Below, one piece after another: positions 7,821 through 14,972 of a DNA stretch of 16,404 bases. Below the pieces are notes generated by a model. It was not told the origin of the DNA and ran no database searches. It worked only from the letters and a program-made list of their open reading frames with translations. The position numbers and the translations under genes are program-made. Source of the DNA: an uncultured Lachnospiraceae bacterium (GTDB lineage Bacteria > Bacillota > Clostridia > Lachnospirales > Lachnospiraceae); NCBI GenBank assembly GCA_900554925.1, contig USJG01000039.1:1-16404 (forward strand). The letters are read 5' to 3'. How positions within the stretch are numbered: the first letter of the stretch is position 1; each line of letters starts with the position of its first letter.

Positions 7821-8638
7821 TTTGCCAATTCCTCTACATAACCATTCTTTAATTTTTCACAATCTTCAGAATACATCACGAGAAATGCTTTTCCCGTAGG
7901 CTGGGTATTATCCCAATCCAAAATATGGCAGACCGCCTCCGCCACCTCTTCTGCTTCAAGCAAAGATGCTATTCCTGCACACTTCCCAATGGTTTCCCTG
8001 CTAAGCTCCATTCCCAGATCATCAAAGAAGGCCTGTAGCATGGGAGTTCTGGTAGCTGCGGGACAAATGGCATTTACACGCACGCCATATTTCTTAAGCT
8101 CACAGTCCAGGGATTCGTTAAGAGCCAGTTGGGCGTATTTGGACGCGTCATAGCTGTGCTCATTATCGCTGGGCGGAAACAAATAGCGCTTTACATGATT
8201 GGTGATCACATTAATGATATGTCCATACCCTTTTTCCGCCATATGGGGAGCAGCCTTTTTGGCACATAGAAACATTCCTCTTGCGTTTACATCCATATTG
8301 AAATGGTAATCCTTTAAGGCCGATTCGTAAGAATCCTCCACAAAAGACATGGTGGAAAATACACTTGCATTGTTGATCAGTATATCGATTTTACCGAAGT
8401 CCCTAAAAATTGCTTCAAAGGTTTTATCAATGCTGTCAGGCTCTGCAAGATCACAATGATACGCCCTGCAGTCAGCCCCTGCCGCTATTGAGGCCTTATC
8501 CGCCGTTTCCTTATTTTTCTCATCAGCTATGTCCAGACAGGCTACCCGGCATCCTCTTTTTGCCAGCGAAATCGCAATCCCCTGCCCGATACCATCACCA
8601 GCCCCTGTGACCACAGCCACCTGTTCTTTAAAGTTCAT
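7817..8638 (-). CDS. Short-chain dehydrogenase/reductase (SDR)
   Basis: A classical SDR of 273 residues with a Rossmann fold. The cofactor motif TGAGDGIG is at 11-18; Asp36 at the end of the second strand suggests NAD(H) over NADP(H). NNAS is at 89-92, and the catalytic YDASK puts Tyr163 and Lys167 at the active site. The usual catalytic serine of the 'NISS' strand reads N-V-I-T, so Thr146 takes its place, and a longer loop (about 150-162) separates it from the tyrosine. Such enzymes oxidise or reduce a hydroxyl/keto group of a sugar, steroid or phenolic. The 4-bp overlap with the GH3 gene suggests that hydrolysis and redox act on the same compound. The gene follows the second permease by 19 bp, behind an AGGATAGGAT-type ribosome binding site. 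Confidence 0.93.
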   Translation of the reverse strand: MNFKEQVAVVTGAGDGIGQGIAISLAKRGCRVACLDIADEKNKETADKASIAAGADCRAYHCDLAEPDSIDKTFEAIFRDFGKIDILINNASVFSTMSFVEDSYESALKDYHFNMDVNARGMFLCAKKAAPHMAEKGYGHIINVITNHVKRYLFPPSDNEHSYDASKYAQLALNESLDCELKKYGVRVNAICPAATRTPMLQAFFDDLGMELSRETIGKCAGIASLLEAEEVAEAVCHILDWDNTQPTGKAFLVMYSEDCEKLKNGYVEELAK

Positions 8639-8657
8639 ATCCTATCCTTCCAGTACT

Positions 8658-9617
8658 TTAAATTTTCACTGCTCTTCCTGTTCTTTTCTTAGCCGCCGAT
8701 ACCTGTGTGTAAGAGTCCAGAGCCATAAATACCAGTACAAAAACTGCAATTACGATGGAATTGTATTCGCTGGGGAAACCACAGGCCATCAGGCACAGCT
8801 TAATCAGCTGCATAACAATGCTTCCACAGAAAATACCTGTGATCAGATTTCCCTTACGGCTGATAGAGGTTCCCACAAACACACACATCATTGCATCAAA
8901 GCAGGTTCCCATGGAATTCATAGAGCCTACTGTTTTTTGCACACCGCTTGTTCCAAGACAGATCATTGCATAAATACCTGAGAACATACCGGCAATGGCA
9001 ATTGAAAGGACCTTAACCTTATATACATTTAATCCGTTTATTGACGCCACAGACGCATTGTTTCCTACCGCTCTGACATTGTATCCAATCTTTGACTTAT
9101 AAAACAGAAAATAGGAAAATACAGCAGCTATCACAGCAATGATAAAAAGGGTACCTGTGCTTAACAGTTTCCAGTCAGGCGGGATATAAACTCCCGCCCC
9201 GCCAAAAACATAACTGCCAAGACTCTCATAAACAAGCAGCATTCCTATGGATACAATAATCGTCGGTATTTTCAGCAGATAATAAATCAGTCCCACCAGG
9301 GCGCCTGCCGCAAATCCGATCAAAACACTAAGAAGCATCATACCAGGCATTCCAAGGTTAAACATGATTGCCAGATTTCCGCCTATAATAGCGCTGATCA
9401 GCACCTCGGAGCCTACTGAAAAATCCCAGTTTCCTACCTTCATGTTAAACAGAACGCCCCATCCAAGTACAGCCGGCGCAATTGCCTGCTTTAACAAAGA
9501 AGGAATATTCTTGACTCCCACCGCATTTGGGAATATCATCCACAGAAGTAAAAATCCCGCGACAGGCACTGCCAGCATTAATGCATATTTATTAATAATG
9601 TTTTTTACTGTTTTCAT
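8658..9617 (-). CDS. CUT2-type ABC importer permease (second permease)
   Basis: A 319-residue membrane protein of the RbsC/branched-chain-type permease family (BPD_transp_2), with about eight to ten hydrophobic segments, the first near residues 13-29. The cytoplasmic coupling loop shows AVGNNASVASINGLNVYKVK, the family's 'G-x-N-x-x-A-x-x-x-G-(I/L)' element, followed by a hydrophobic SIAIAGMFSGIYA helix. A further conserved element, FVGTSISRKGNLITGIFCGS, sits where RbsC-like proteins have 'GGxxxxGGxGxxxGxxxG', but is less glycine-rich than usual. It comes after the binding-protein gene by 58 bp with a GAGG ribosome binding site. With the other permease it should form a heterodimeric channel. 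It is the same length as the first permease but only distantly similar. Confidence 0.92.
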   Translation of the reverse strand: MKTVKNIINKYALMLAVPVAGFLLLWMIFPNAVGVKNIPSLLKQAIAPAVLGWGVLFNMKVGNWDFSVGSEVLISAIIGGNLAIMFNLGMPGMMLLSVLIGFAAGALVGLIYYLLKIPTIIVSIGMLLVYESLGSYVFGGAGVYIPPDWKLLSTGTLFIIAVIAAVFSYFLFYKSKIGYNVRAVGNNASVASINGLNVYKVKVLSIAIAGMFSGIYAMICLGTSGVQKTVGSMNSMGTCFDAMMCVFVGTSISRKGNLITGIFCGSIVMQLIKLCLMACGFPSEYNSIVIAVFVLVFMALDSYTQVSAAKKRTGRAVKI

Positions 9618-9675
9618 ACTAATTCCTCATACATACGCAAACAACACTTGCGATGCTGCCTAAATAAGTTTTTAA

Positions 9676-10872
9676 TCATTCCGCATTTTCAACAACCCAC
9701 TGAAGGCTGTAATCATTCATTAAGTTTACAATATCCTCAAGTGTTGCATCAGGATTGTACCGTTTTGTCAGGCTGCGGATCATATCGGCATCATAGATCA
9801 TATGCTCCGGATTATCGATATACTGTGCAAAGGTAGCACAATCCTCTAAGTTGGTAATAAAGATAAAATTCTGATAAAGAACGGTATAGGTGTCTGATAA
9901 AGGTGTTCCATCCACAGCGTTGTACAGCATAATGAAATCAGGTACACATTGAATGGCAATACCACCTGCCAAAGCTGTCAGCCATCCGTCTTCAAATCCG
10001 CCCTCCATGCCTTCAAAGGTATCAAAAGCAGCAATCTTAATGGTTCCCGGCTCTACCAGGGACTGCAGTGTATTCATAATCGTCTCTCCACCGCCGCCGG
10101 TCGTGCTGCTAAGAAGCAGACCATCCATTTCCGGATAGGAATTTACAAAATTTTCAATATAAGTCACGTAAGCCTGAGTACTTCCATCGCTGGGTGCTGT
10201 ATAATCTGCCAGGATCGTTCCTCCAACTGATGCAACAGACTCCTCAAAGGCTGTGTTACGAACTGCTAAAGAAGAACCGGGAGCAACCTTTCCTACACCA
10301 TAATTAAGGCGTCCTTCGTCTGCCAGAAGCTGGGTAAGGGTGTTGGTTGCCGCTTCGTTTGCTTCAAAACTGGTACCTACATAATAAGGATTTTCCTGGG
10401 TTGCTTCCTTGATCGTCTCATCACTGATGTCACGGTTCATCATCTGGAAATAAATTTCATTCTGCTGACAGTAATCGCCAATCAGACTGACGGAATTATC
10501 ATTGATAGGAAGGAACAGTAAGCCTTCACATCCTGCTGCCACCAGATTCTCAGCAGAGGCAAGCTGTGATTCCGCATCATAATCATTTAACGCCCATTGA
10601 ATATCTACATTTAACGCTTCTGCCGCATAGTTCAGATAGGCATAATCTGCTGCTCCCATAGAGTCATCCTTCCCATAAAGAATAACGCCGATTTTATGTC
10701 TGACCTCTTCTGCAGCGTCAGCTTCTGACACCTCCTGCGATGTATCCTCTGATGCATCCTGCGTCTTTGTTTCACTCTGCTGCGTGTCAGCCCCTTGATT
10801 GCTGCCGCATCCTGCCACTGAAATTGTTGTCATAACTATGGCCAACATCATTGCTGCTAATTTCTTTTTCAT
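9676..10872 (-). CDS. Substrate-binding lipoprotein of the CUT2-type ABC importer
   Basis: A 398-residue exported lipoprotein. The signal peptide MKKKLAAMML... has a lipobox SVAGC with Cys22 as the predicted lipidated residue, and a low-complexity Gln/Ser/Thr/Glu-rich linker (about 23-55) tethers the domain. The mature part is a type I (RbsB/LacI-like) periplasmic-binding fold: IGVILYG strand at its start, GLLFLPINDNS, a QMMNRDIS segment that recalls the ligand-contacting 'DR/NRD' of ribose- and galactose-binding proteins, and IAAFDTFEGM in the hinge region. It is longer than RbsB, so the ligand may be larger than a pentose. It lies between the two permease genes. It should capture the substrate outside the membrane and hand it to the heterodimeric channel. 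Confidence 0.93.
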   Translation of the reverse strand: MKKKLAAMMLAIVMTTISVAGCGSNQGADTQQSETKTQDASEDTSQEVSEADAAEEVRHKIGVILYGKDDSMGAADYAYLNYAAEALNVDIQWALNDYDAESQLASAENLVAAGCEGLLFLPINDNSVSLIGDYCQQNEIYFQMMNRDISDETIKEATQENPYYVGTSFEANEAATNTLTQLLADEGRLNYGVGKVAPGSSLAVRNTAFEESVASVGGTILADYTAPSDGSTQAYVTYIENFVNSYPEMDGLLLSSTTGGGGETIMNTLQSLVEPGTIKIAAFDTFEGMEGGFEDGWLTALAGGIAIQCVPDFIMLYNAVDGTPLSDTYTVLYQNFIFITNLEDCATFAQYIDNPEHMIYDADMIRSLTKRYNPDATLEDIVNLMNDYSLQWVVENAE

Positions 10873-10896
10873 ACTTTTTTCTCCTTTTCATTTTTA

Positions 10897-11856
10897 TTAA
10901 ATCATGACTTTTCCTGAGCCGCGGTCAATGGTAATATAGACCACTACCAAAAATACCGCTCCCTTTATTACATTGATAACGGTAGGATCTACCCCCCACA
11001 ACTGTAACCCGTTGTTCAGGATAAATAATACCAGCGAACCAATAATGATACTCCGCATTTTTGACTGGGAACCGCCAGTCAGCGGAAAACCGCCCAGCGT
11101 CAGGGCAAGAAGTACATTTGTTTCCAGGTTTGTTCCCGTCTGCGCTCCAACTCCGCCTCCCCGGATAATGGACATAAATGCCGCAACTCCAACGGTAAAT
11201 CCACTTACCACAAATGCGATCACTTTATATTTATTGACCGGAATGCCGCTTAACTTGGCAACCTGTGGGTTTGATCCGATCAGCTTATTAAATTTGCCGA
11301 TTTTGGTATACTCGAACAAAATATAAGCAATCACAAATACAACCACCACAACTCCTAAATAAAACAGGATATTCTGCAATACCTTATACTCTTTCGGCAA
11401 GGTCATAACAAATTGCAGATAAGCTCCCTGGGCAAGTCCGCGGCCTGCGAACATTACACACATTCCTGCCATAAAAGCAGGTATTTGGGCCTTTACATGC
11501 AGTACTGCGGTAATTAATCCGCACAGCATTCCTACACTTAAGCAAACCGGCAGCATAAGCGCATAGGATACCTTGGAACCAACGATAATACCTGCAACAG
11601 CACTCATAGCGCAGGCTCCTCCCAGGGAAAAATCCAGATTGTTATGCGACATAACAAAGGAGCATCCTGTTCCCGCCACCATAACGATTGCCGCCTGAGA
11701 AAAAATATTTTTTAAATTGGCAATTTTCAAAAACCTTCCTTCAGTTGTTGCACCGAATAGTAAAATCAGTATAATCAACCCCAGGAAGGGAATTGCCTTT
11801 TTTACCCATTCTGTTACCTTTAAAACAGTACTTTCAGGAACTGTTTTATTTTTCAT
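10897..11856 (-). CDS. CUT2-type ABC importer permease (first permease)
   Basis: A 319-residue polytopic membrane protein of the RbsC-like permease family. Hydrophobic segments begin at about residue 21 (AIPFLGLIILILLFG). DFSLGGACAMSAV is the family's 'DLSVG' element, IGSNPQVAKLSGIPVNKYK is the coupling loop that contacts the ATPase, and LTLGGFPLTGGSQSKMRSII corresponds to the conserved 'GGxxxxGGxG' stretch. A GGAGGG ribosome binding site precedes the ATG, 29 bp after the ATPase stop. It is the closer of the two permeases to canonical RbsC. The four transporter genes in the order ATPase, permease, binding protein, permease make a complete importer. Confidence 0.93.
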   Translation of the reverse strand: MKNKTVPESTVLKVTEWVKKAIPFLGLIILILLFGATTEGRFLKIANLKNIFSQAAIVMVAGTGCSFVMSHNNLDFSLGGACAMSAVAGIIVGSKVSYALMLPVCLSVGMLCGLITAVLHVKAQIPAFMAGMCVMFAGRGLAQGAYLQFVMTLPKEYKVLQNILFYLGVVVVVFVIAYILFEYTKIGKFNKLIGSNPQVAKLSGIPVNKYKVIAFVVSGFTVGVAAFMSIIRGGGVGAQTGTNLETNVLLALTLGGFPLTGGSQSKMRSIIIGSLVLFILNNGLQLWGVDPTVINVIKGAVFLVVVYITIDRGSGKVMI

Positions 11857-11885
11857 CTTTGTCCCTCCAATGCCACTTTTGGCAG

Positions 11886-13382
11886 TTAAATCAATTTTTC
11901 GATCAAGTCTTTTTCCGTAACATGCTCATCTTTGCCAAATTGACCATTGATAGTACCATCCTTCATGATCAGGATTCTATCTGACATACCCAAAAGCTCA
12001 GGAATCTCCTCAGAAACCATCAAAATAGATTTTCCTTCTTTAATAAGCTGTTCCATAAGCTTATAAATCGCGGCCTTAACACCGATGTCTATACCACGGG
12101 TAGGGCAGTCCATAATCAGTATGTTGGAATTATTTGCCATCCACTTTGCAACTACCACTTTCTGTTTATTACCGCCGGACAGCTCCTTAGCCAGCTGCTC
12201 CACATTCTGCATTTTTACAGATAACTGCTCCGCCGCCTTGACCGCCAGATTCTTTTCACTTTTCCTGGTAATGACCGGCCCATGCTTCAGATCATCCATA
12301 GAAGTGACTGTGATGTTGTCTTTAATACTGGTCATCAGAAACAGCGACTCGTTATCACGGTCTTTTGGTAAATATGCAATGTGGTTTTGAATTGCCACCG
12401 CCGGGGAAGTGATCTTAACATGATTTTCAACCAGCTGCACTTCTCCCTTATTGGGCCTTACTGCACCAAAAACTATTTTGCACAGTTCATGCATACCGCA
12501 TTCCGTAAGGCCGCCCAGCCCAAGTATCTCTCCTTTATGAAGCTGAAAGCTCACGTCATGCAAAATACCGTATTCAATGTCCTTAACCTCTAATACGACA
12601 TCCTCTTTCACGTATGCCTGGCCTTTTGTCCGATAATAGTTACCGGTCAGATTTCTTCCTATCATAAGCTGGCGCATATTGTCGGGTGTAACATCTTCCC
12701 CATAAAGGGTATCAATATACTGTCCGTCACGGAGAACCATTGCCGAATCACATATCTTCTGAACCTCATCCAGATCATGGGAAATGAACACAACCGCTTT
12801 CTTTTGCTTTTTCAGGCTTTCAATGATTGCATAGATTTTGTCACGCCCCATGTGGGAAAGTGCCGTAGTGGTTTCGTCCACGATCAGTACCTCCGGATTG
12901 TTATACATGGCTCTGCAGACCTCTATCAGCTTTCGCTCTTCAAAAGAAAGATCATCCACCAGCGTCCTTGCATCAAAGTGAGAAACCCCCACACTGCGAA
13001 GCAGCTCATCCCCGGCTTTGTTCATTGCTCTGCTGTTAACACTGATTCCCTTCGCGAACCTGTCCTCCTTGCCCAGAAAAATATTTTCAGCTACTGTCAG
13101 TCCATCAATGGTTCCTAACTCCTGAATCAAAATACAGATTCCATGGTTGCTGGCCTCAATAATAGATCCGGGTGTATATTCCTTCCCCATAAATTCCATG
13201 GAACCGCCATCCGGTTTAAGGCTGCCCGTAACCATGGACATTAAGGTTGATTTTCCAGAACCGTTTTCACCGATCAGCGCCAGTACCTGTCCCTTATGGA
13301 GCTCCATGGAAACATTTTGTACTGCTTTAGTGGGGCCAAAACTCTTTACCATTCCTTTTAGTTTTAAAATAATGTCTTCCAT
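11886..13382 (-). CDS. Sugar-type ABC importer ATPase with two fused nucleotide-binding domains, second one degenerate
   Basis: A 498-residue RbsA/MglA-type ATPase energising the two permeases. Domain 1 has Walker A GENGSGKST (38-46), Q-loop Gln87, Walker B VLIVDE with catalytic Glu170, and switch His202, but a degraded signature LSFEERK (145-151). Domain 2 has a Walker A replaced by GLGGLTECG with no lysine (288-296), an intact signature LSGGNKQK (401-408), and Walker B ILIMDC, where Cys426 replaces the catalytic glutamate. One composite site (Walker A1/B1 with signature 2) is thus intact and the other appears dead. The start is set at the ATG at 13382 because a GGTGG ribosome binding motif lies 5 nt before it; in-frame GTG codons at 13388 and 13391 would overlap that motif and lack their own. 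Confidence 0.93.
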   Translation of the reverse strand: MEDIILKLKGMVKSFGPTKAVQNVSMELHKGQVLALIGENGSGKSTLMSMVTGSLKPDGGSMEFMGKEYTPGSIIEASNHGICILIQELGTIDGLTVAENIFLGKEDRFAKGISVNSRAMNKAGDELLRSVGVSHFDARTLVDDLSFEERKLIEVCRAMYNNPEVLIVDETTTALSHMGRDKIYAIIESLKKQKKAVVFISHDLDEVQKICDSAMVLRDGQYIDTLYGEDVTPDNMRQLMIGRNLTGNYYRTKGQAYVKEDVVLEVKDIEYGILHDVSFQLHKGEILGLGGLTECGMHELCKIVFGAVRPNKGEVQLVENHVKITSPAVAIQNHIAYLPKDRDNESLFLMTSIKDNITVTSMDDLKHGPVITRKSEKNLAVKAAEQLSVKMQNVEQLAKELSGGNKQKVVVAKWMANNSNILIMDCPTRGIDIGVKAAIYKLMEQLIKEGKSILMVSEEIPELLGMSDRILIMKDGTINGQFGKDEHVTEKDLIEKLI

Positions 13383-13402
13383 TTTCACCACCCTAAAAAC
13401 TA

Positions 13403-13765
13403 TTATTTACCTTCCGCCATCTTTTCTTCCAATTCTTTCCTGAGAGCCTCCTCATCAATGGGATCATCAATGTAAAGAAGTTCTTCTCTTTCCCATACAT
13501 AAAAATTATGTCGTTCCACCTCGATCTTCTGACATTCCTCATCCTCGGCCCATGCTTCAAACATCTGCCCAAATGCGGCAAAATCATCATAGGCACGTTC
13601 GTGAACTCTGATCTGAGAATGCTCTGCCCCGGAATACATTCGGTAGCGCCTTGGCAGCGGATGGCCTAAACGGGCTTCTTCCCTGTCCGTCTTTCTCTCA
13701 AGTTCAAGCTCCTGCATCCACTTATCAAAAGGAATTTCCTGTGTCTGCCGATACACAATCCTCAT
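13403..13765 (-). CDS. Conserved small protein of unknown function, paralog of the preceding gene
   Basis: A 120-residue soluble, acidic protein with no signal peptide or membrane segment. I do not recognise its family. By hand it aligns with the 141-residue product of the upstream gene at about 47% identity over 99 columns. Shared blocks are YRQxQE near the start, RLGxPLPxRYR (32-42), RxHERxY (53-59), EAWxxDxECQxI (70-81) and YxWERxExLYxDD (89-101). The pattern of two helical/strand repeats with an 'RxHE.. F ... W ... ECQ' helix recalls ferredoxin-like alpha/beta dimeric-barrel proteins (NIPSNAP, ABM or Dabb type), but this is a weak guess. It has a perfect AAGGAGG ribosome binding site, and its stop is 20 bp before the transporter ATPase start. 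Confidence 0.8.
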   Translation of the reverse strand: MRIVYRQTQEIPFDKWMQELELERKTDREEARLGHPLPRRYRMYSGAEHSQIRVHERAYDDFAAFGQMFEAWAEDEECQKIEVERHNFYVWEREELLYIDDPIDEEALRKELEEKMAEGK

Positions 13766-13789
13766 TTTTCAACCCTCCTTTTATCAAAA

Positions 13790-14215
13790 CTATCCTTTAT
13801 AATTTTCCTGCTCTTTTGGCATTTTATAATCAGGATTTACCACATATTTCACTGTCCGTCCCTGTTCTGCCGCCATTTGAAGCCATGGGATCGTGGGATC
13901 ATTTGCATCATCTACATATAGGATTTCCCGGCGTTCCCAAATATAACACTGCTCCCACTGCGCGTCTATTTCCTGACATTCCGGATCATTTAACCATGCC
14001 TCATGCAGCCTTGTAAAATCTGCAATGGATTCATATTCGCGCTCATGGATCCTTGTTCTGGAATTCATATTTCCTGTAAAAGGGCGATAACGCAGCGGCA
14101 GTGGAATCCCAAGTCTTAAGGCCGCCAGATCGCTTCTGTGTTCCAATTCCTTCTGCTTTTCTTTATGTTCAGCAGGAACCTCCTGTATCTGGCGATAAAG
14201 AATTCGTATTTTCAT
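13790..14215 (-). CDS. Conserved small protein of unknown function, first gene of the operon
   Basis: A 141-residue soluble protein and the promoter-proximal gene of the operon, with an AGGAGGT ribosome binding site. It is paralogous to the next gene and shares its blocks: YRQxQE (7-12), RLGxPLPxRYR (34-44), RxHERxY (55-61), EAWxxDxECQ (72-81) and YxWERxExLYxDD (91-103). It differs in having a C-terminal tail of about 25 residues with VKYVVNPDYKMP. Family unknown to me; an alpha/beta dimeric-barrel fold is possible on the spacing of Trp, His and Tyr residues, but not shown. Being the first gene after an inducible promoter, with a strong translation signal, it should be among the most abundant products of the operon, which suits an enzyme or binding protein more than a minor accessory factor. 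Confidence 0.8.
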   Translation of the reverse strand: MKIRILYRQIQEVPAEHKEKQKELEHRSDLAALRLGIPLPLRYRPFTGNMNSRTRIHEREYESIADFTRLHEAWLNDPECQEIDAQWEQCYIWERREILYVDDANDPTIPWLQMAAEQGRTVKYVVNPDYKMPKEQENYKG

Positions 14216-14256
14216 ATCTTACCTCCTTTTGTGCTTTCTCTCTTGCTGATATGCTT

Positions 14257-14287
14257 AGTTTAAACCGCAAGGTAACCTTACGGTCTA
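14257..14287 (-). promoter_or_regulatory. MerR-type promoter of the twelve-gene operon
   Basis: On the minus strand a -35 TAGACC (14287-14282) and a -10 TAAACT (14262-14257) are separated by 19 bp, longer than the normal 17. The spacer holds an inverted repeat. This over-long spacer with a centred dyad is the hallmark of promoters activated by MerR proteins, which untwist the DNA to align the boxes. Transcription would start near 14250, giving a leader of about 35 nt before the ATG at 14215. The regulator encoded at 4169-5014 is the obvious candidate. Confidence 0.75.
14264..14284. promoter_or_regulatory. MerR-family operator (21-bp dyad)
   Basis: The arms ACCGCAAGGT (14264-14273) and ACCTTACGGT (14275-14284) are reverse complements at 9 of 10 positions around a single central base. 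The dyad sits within the -35/-10 spacer, with its outer bases touching the -35 box. No second copy was seen elsewhere in the window. Confidence 0.75.
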
Positions 14288-14301
14288 TCCTAAAAAGTAC
14301 A

Positions 14302-14349
14302 AAAATAAACCCCGCTTTTTTGTGCAATAAATACAAAAAAACAGGGTTT
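14302..14349 (-). terminator. Intrinsic terminator of the PsiE-like gene
   Basis: Arms 14307-14323 and 14333-14349 pair over 17 positions around a 9-nt loop. Read as minus-strand RNA, the two non-Watson-Crick positions are G-U wobbles, so the stem is unbroken, and AUUUUU follows (14306-14301). On the plus strand the same positions would be C-A mismatches, which points to minus-strand use. It lies about 80 nt after the PsiE-like stop and just upstream of the operon promoter, isolating the operon from read-through. Confidence 0.8.
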
Positions 14350-14429
14350 TTCATGTTTTTTATAGGAAGTTTCGCTGTGAAGTTTTTTATTTTTTCATTT
14401 TACGTATATCTTTATTACTGCTGAAATTA

Positions 14430-14885
14430 CTATGTATTATTCTTTTGATCTCTCTCTTTCGCACAGGACTCTGCGCTGTTATTTTCCTTCTGCTTCTCCC
14501 CTGCAACCCTTAAATATCTGCGAACCACACAAAGGAGAGCCACGCTGATTACTGACACAAAATCCTGATAAGGAGTGGTATCCCCCACGATCATATGTCT
14601 GGCCACCAGAAATATCAATACTTCTATGACATTTTCAGAACTGGGCCTGCAAAGCATTCCCAAAAATTCTATTCCGATTACCAGCATAAAAATCTGCTCC
14701 AGGTAATGCTTAAATTCTGAAGGATCCACAAGCAGCTTCTGAAAGACACTGACATCCCTGACAAGGCTGATGATAGATAACAGAATGGCAATAAGCACCA
14801 TAAGCGCCGCAATCAAATCTAACAGTACACATATTTTCTGTATAATTTTCCTAAGTTTTTCCAGCTTTTTCCACGTATCCCGCAT
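14430..14885 (-). CDS. PsiE-like small integral membrane protein
   Basis: A 151-residue protein with four predicted membrane segments, at about 19-42, 61-78, 86-101 and 107-125, between a basic N-terminus and a hydrophilic C-terminal tail rich in Lys, Glu and Asn. The segment from GIEFLGMLCRP through VARHMIVG and the final VVRRYL resembles the phosphate-starvation-inducible PsiE family. The biochemical role of that family is not established, and the name does not prove phosphate control here. It has its own promoter and terminator, so it appears to be a single-gene unit, downstream of the potassium-transporter gene and separate from the operon that follows. Confidence 0.7.
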   Translation of the reverse strand: MRDTWKKLEKLRKIIQKICVLLDLIAALMVLIAILLSIISLVRDVSVFQKLLVDPSEFKHYLEQIFMLVIGIEFLGMLCRPSSENVIEVLIFLVARHMIVGDTTPYQDFVSVISVALLCVVRRYLRVAGEKQKENNSAESCAKERDQKNNT

Positions 14886-14937
14886 GCAAAATACTCCGCA
14901 CTTTCTCCCGTTCGTTTTTCAATCAAGTTACATTTTT

Positions 14938-14966
14938 ATTTTATCCGGTATTCCCAATAATGTAAA
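14938..14966 (-). promoter_or_regulatory. Predicted sigma-A promoter of the PsiE-like gene
   Basis: On the minus strand a -35 TTTACA (14966-14961), a 17-bp spacer and a -10 TAAAAT (14943-14938) lie in the 87-bp gap after the TrkH stop. Each box matches five of six consensus positions. The predicted leader is about 45 nt, and a GCGGAG ribosome binding site precedes the ATG at 14885. No clear terminator separates it from the TrkH gene. Confidence 0.7.
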
Positions 14967-14972
14967 GGAGTT

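Noticed and set aside
5029..8638. A true bile-acid-inducible (bai) operon
   Set aside because: A BaiE-like protein and an SDR occur, but there is no bile-acid CoA ligase, CoA-transferase or BaiCD/BaiH-type flavoprotein, and the transporter is ABC rather than BaiG-type.
13383..13391. GTG at 13391 as the ABC ATPase start
   Set aside because: No ribosome binding site precedes it, while the ATG at 13382 has GGTGG 5 nt upstream and gives the usual family N-terminus.
13393..13596. 67-codon minus-strand reading frame overlapping the 120-residue gene
   Set aside because: Out of frame with a conserved paralogous gene that has a strong ribosome binding site.
2947..14215. A known C-glycoside cleavage cluster (dgp/dfg/car type)
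   Set aside because: No Gfo/Idh/MocA oxidoreductase and no sugar-isomerase-like C-deglycosidase subunit is present; the small proteins do not look like the known small subunit.
14302..14349. Riboswitch or attenuator controlling the operon
   Set aside because: The hairpin lies upstream of the predicted operon promoter and pairs perfectly only as minus-strand RNA followed by a U-tract, so it reads as the terminator of the preceding gene.
14169..14354. 61-codon minus-strand reading frame across the operon leader
   Set aside because: It runs through the terminator, promoter and operator and into the first gene in another frame, with no ribosome binding site.
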